Assembly: GCF_007748095.1 (NCBI RefSeq)
Contig: NZ_CP036287.1
Span: 1-64,000 of the forward strand
Reading direction: 5' to 3'
Length of the DNA stretch: 64,000 nucleotides
From: Engelhardtia mirabilis
Lineage (GTDB): Bacteria > Planctomycetota > UBA1135 > GCA-002686595
Under the pieces are notes generated by a model that had not been told where the DNA came from, made no database searches, and saw only the letters and a list, made by a program, of their open reading frames with translations. The translations under genes and the position numbers were made by a program. Positions within the stretch are counted from its first letter, which is position 1. Each line of letters begins with the position of its first letter. Below, one piece after another: positions 61,222 through 64,000 of the stretch.

Positions 61222-64000
61222 CTACAGCACGGTGATGGACTGTCCTTCCAGCCAGACCTGAGCTCGGGCCTTCGACGGTTCCAGATCGCCCTCGAAGTCG
61301 AGCGCGACGACCCGGACGTCGACCGTCCACGCTCCCTCGAGCACGCGGTGGAGGTCCAGGGCGAAGCCGCCGCCGGTTCCGCGCGCTGGCGAGTAGGTGA
61401 CGTCGGGCGAGTCGACGACCTCTCCGTCGACGATCTCCAGCGTGATGCGCTGGTGAAGGACCCCGCTCGTATCGAAGAGTTGTACGGCCAGGCCGCCGTC
61501 GGCCGGCAGCGTGCGGCCGCCGGGCACGACGACCTGCGCCGACCCGAACCGGAAGCCGAGGGACTCCTGGATGTCGGTACCGGCCGAGGGGCCAAGCCTT
61601 GCTTCGGGGTGCCGGATGAGGTCACCGAAGGTCTCCATCAGGCAAACGGCCACGTCGCCTGCGGCGGGCAAGTAGGTGTCGACACGGCCGCTGGCGTCGC
61701 AATGCGCCATGGCCACCACGGTCTGCGGACTGTCGGCGTCCACGAACACGACCCGGCACCCGTCGGCGGGCGCGCCGTCCAGGTCGAGCACCAGGCGGAC
61801 ACGGATGCCAGCCCCGCCCGAGGCGTCGATCCGCACGTTCGTGACCGCGCCTGCGGTGACGACGACTTCTGCCTCTGCGCCGTCTTCGAAGTCGCCGTCC
61901 CGCACCTCGATGTCGATGCTGTGGTTCCCGGCGGGCACGTGCAGGAGCTCGAAATTTCCGCCGTCGTCGAGGGGCGAGCGGACCCGGCCCAGCCCATGGC
62001 CGATCGAGGCCACGAGACCCTTGGGCGACACGCCGGGCGGCGGGATCAATCCCCCTCGCACGGTGCCGCCCGGTCTGCAGTGCACATCGCCTAGATCGAC
62101 GGTCTCCCCCTCGGCCAGCTCGACGAGGGGAAGCTCCGTGGCGGCGCCGCCGAGGGCATGGACGCGGATGCGATACAGCGGCCTCTCGAGCCCCTCGGCC
62201 GTGAAGGACCCGTCGGCGGAGGTGCGAACGAGGGGGAGGGAGGAGCCTGTGGACATGAACACGTCGCCCGACTGGTCGGTCAGCCGCTTCATCCGTTCGG
62301 TCATCCACTTGCCCCCCTCCAACTCCACGAAGGCGTTTGCGAGAGGAGCTCCGTCGCGCAGCACGCGACCCGTGATCGACCCGACGGGGGGCTGTGCCTG
62401 GAACGGCCGCAGGCGCACGGTCTGGCTTCGCAGACTCTCACCGCTGATGCCGACCGTCAGGACGTCGTCTTGGAAGCGCTCGTAGCCCTCGGCGCAGACG
62501 ACCACCTCGTCGTACTCCTCTCGCGCTCCGGCTACGGCTCGGCCACCCGGGTAGTCCTGGAGAGGCGGCTCGGTGTCTCCGACCGGCTGCATCCCCTCGC
62601 TGCCGGCGCCCTTGTGGACCGCGAGCCCGAAGCGCTCGATCGGCTGCCCGGTCGCGTCGTCGACCACGGAGAACTCGACGCTCGCCGCGGGATTCAGCTC
62701 GACACGGATCGCGCCGGCGCCGGGCTCGAATTCCTGGTCCCACTCCTCGGAGTCCCACAGGTCGAAGCCCTCGGCGTCCACCCGCAGGTGCGCGCCCTCG
62801 AGCCACAGGAACGGGAGCTCGAACTGACCGTCGGGTCCGCTCACCGCGCGACTGATGTCGTCCTCGTCCACGGGGTCGAGCTCGACCCGAGCGCCGGCCA
62901 CCGGCTGCCCGAGGCGATCGACGGCCTGACCGCGGAGGGACGCCTCGGGCTCGAGGCGTACCTCGACGCCGGCGGTGACCGACGAGGCGCGCAGGGTGAT
63001 GTCCGCCTCCGCGATCGGGAACCCCTCCGCGCGCACCTCCAGGGCGTCTGGGCCGAGGGACACCCGGTCCAGGCGAAAGGACCCGTCCTCGGCCGAGGTC
63101 GTGGTGTCGCCGCCCCAAGTGGTGACCGACGCGCCGGCGACCGGAGCTCCGCTCGCGTCGAACACCCTCCCCGCGACGGCCCCGGCAGCGGTCAGGACGA
63201 CCGTCCCGACGTCCCGCGGACCCGAGGTCAGCGGGAGTCGCGCACGCCATCCCGTCCCACCGAACTCGAGGCGCTCCGACCGGTGGAACCACTCGCCCTC
63301 GATCCGAAGCTCGAGCAGCGGATCCGATTGCTCCGGCACGCTCAGGGAGAAGCGCCCCTCCGGTCCCGTCTGCGCCGTGGCAACCAGCTCATCTGCGGGG
63401 CGGAAGAGGGCGACGTCGACCCCATCGAGGCTGCGACCGCGATCGTCCATGACGTATCCGCTCAGCGCACACATCGGCTGCGCGGCGTCACCCAACGAAG
63501 TGGCTTCGTCGCCGGGAGCCTGGAGCGCCGAGCGCCCGAGCCTGCCCGGCTCCGTCGCGGACGGCAGGTCGTGCGCGCGATCGACGGTCGTCTGGCCTGT
63601 CCGGGGCTCCACGACGCCCGTCGAGAGGTCCCCGTTCTTCGGGGCGCGGGTCAACGAGTACAGCCCGAAGAGGGCCAGCAGCACGACGGGTACGGGGAAG
63701 GACTTGGCGAACATCAGGAGGGGCCCAGTGGTGGTCAGGGAAGCGGCGGCGAGTCCCTGCGCGCCGCCGGTGGCGGACGCGAGGGCACGACGTTTCGATT
63801 CCACGACCGCGAGCGGGAGCAGCGCGGAGAACCACCCCGTGCCAGCCTCGTCGCGCGATCCAGCACCGGCGTCCGCGAACACGTTCGCGAGGTCGTCCTC
63901 GAGCGCCCGCAGGCCGCGCTTCAGGCGCGACTTGACGGTCTCGACGGACGTCCCGGTTCGCTCCGCGATCTCGCCGGGCGTCCACTCCTCGAAGTACCTC
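61222..64000 (-). CDS. ECF sigma factor fused to transmembrane helix and Ig-like repeats (partial)
   Basis: The frame is open without interruption from the right edge of the window to the stop at 61222, and the N-terminal part lies beyond the edge. The first readable residues form a sigma-70 region 4 helix-turn-helix (YFEEWTPGEIAERTGTSVET, then VKSRLKRGLRALEDDL). After about 45 linker residues comes a membrane helix (MFAKSFPVPVVLLALFGLYS, near 63720-63660), then about 800 residues of carboxypeptidase-regulatory modules (VAGRVFDASGAPVAGASVTT, LRGQAVDRLGQPVAGARVEL, ITGRVLRDGAPLANAFVELE). This predicts a cytoplasmic sigma factor tethered to a periplasmic or surface sensor. No stop or restart separates the parts: the GTG at 63882 codes for Val within the sigma part. 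Confidence 0.85.
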   Translation of the reverse strand, partial: RYFEEWTPGEIAERTGTSVETVKSRLKRGLRALEDDLANVFADAGAGSRDEAGTGWFSALLPLAVVESKRRALASATGGAQGLAAASLTTTGPLLMFAKSFPVPVVLLALFGLYSLTRAPKNGDLSTGVVEPRTGQTTVDRAHDLPSATEPGRLGRSALQAPGDEATSLGDAAQPMCALSGYVMDDRGRSLDGVDVALFRPADELVATAQTGPEGRFSLSVPEQSDPLLELRIEGEWFHRSERLEFGGTGWRARLPLTSGPRDVGTVVLTAAGAVAGRVFDASGAPVAGASVTTWGGDTTTSAEDGSFRLDRVSLGPDALEVRAEGFPIAEADITLRASSVTAGVEVRLEPEASLRGQAVDRLGQPVAGARVELDPVDEDDISRAVSGPDGQFELPFLWLEGAHLRVDAEGFDLWDSEEWDQEFEPGAGAIRVELNPAASVEFSVVDDATGQPIERFGLAVHKGAGSEGMQPVGDTEPPLQDYPGGRAVAGAREEYDEVVVCAEGYERFQDDVLTVGISGESLRSQTVRLRPFQAQPPVGSITGRVLRDGAPLANAFVELEGGKWMTERMKRLTDQSGDVFMSTGSSLPLVRTSADGSFTAEGLERPLYRIRVHALGGAATELPLVELAEGETVDLGDVHCRPGGTVRGGLIPPPGVSPKGLVASIGHGLGRVRSPLDDGGNFELLHVPAGNHSIDIEVRDGDFEDGAEAEVVVTAGAVTNVRIDASGGAGIRVRLVLDLDGAPADGCRVVFVDADSPQTVVAMAHCDASGRVDTYLPAAGDVAVCLMETFGDLIRHPEARLGPSAGTDIQESLGFRFGSAQVVVPGGRTLPADGGLAVQLFDTSGVLHQRITLEIVDGEVVDSPDVTYSPARGTGGGFALDLHRVLEGAWTVDVRVVALDFEGDLEPSKARAQVWLEGQSITVL

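Overview
The window is GC-rich chromosomal DNA that opens exactly at the start codon of dnaA. Its content points to a member of the Planctomycetota, probably one of the deep, high-GC marine lineages. The pointers are a kinase fused to a formylglycine-generating-enzyme-like domain and driven by its own ECF sigma factor, many large secreted or membrane proteins with carboxypeptidase-regulatory (Ig-like) repeats, few Shine-Dalgarno sites, frequent GTG/TTG starts, and a Gram-negative type LPS-export locus. The assignment is inferred from gene content; no rRNA gene is present to confirm it. No rRNA, tRNA, CRISPR array, prophage or insertion sequence was seen.

Layout. 1-6978 is the replication block dnaA, dnaN, a DciA-type (DUF721) gene where recF often sits, and gyrB, with a 1.1 kb gene-free stretch between dnaA and dnaN that may hold the origin. 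7060-15460 (minus strand) is an envelope operon: kdsD, kdsC, a very large LptC/LptA-type bridge protein, lptD and tatA, followed by a separate MshEN (GspE N-terminal) protein. 15660-20360 (plus) holds a site-2 protease, scpA, thioredoxin, fmt and rsmB. 20448-26820 (minus) has a small unknown protein, a receptor-like kinase with its ECF sigma factor, a repeat-containing small protein, an HTH_42 winged-helix protein and a membrane-anchored protein. 27093-35140 (plus) has a membrane protein, an SDR, a HisN-type phosphatase, a secreted animal-type heme peroxidase behind an unusual repeat-rich leader, a hexapeptide-repeat protein, a glutamine amidotransferase and a TIM-barrel epimerase.

35714-49211 is a mosaic of short transcription units: a beta-helix secreted protein; an ABC transporter (YbbA/YbbP type) divergent from an SGNH esterase as in E. 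coli; an isopropylmalate/homocitrate-synthase-like enzyme coupled to a membrane zinc-protease-like protein; MgtE; a cupin; a signal peptidase I with a large inserted domain; an apparently inactive beta-lactamase-fold protein; a RIC/hemerythrin protein; and a cysteine-repeat lipoprotein. 49447-53543 holds an ECF sigma / anti-sigma-like / secreted protein triad and the tRNA 2-selenouridine synthase. 53834-64000 holds a family of carboxypeptidase-regulatory-repeat proteins, a B12-binding radical SAM enzyme and its broken partial copy, and, running off the right edge, a gene that joins a sigma-70 region 4 to a transmembrane helix and an extracellular repeat array.

The most striking points are that membrane-tethered sigma factor fusion, the 934-residue LptC/LptA bridge protein, the signal peptidase insertion, and a recurring TAnnCT element placed 7-11 bases in front of several start codons, which suggests leaderless transcription. 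Many adjacent genes overlap as GTGA or ATGA, which fixes several start codons.
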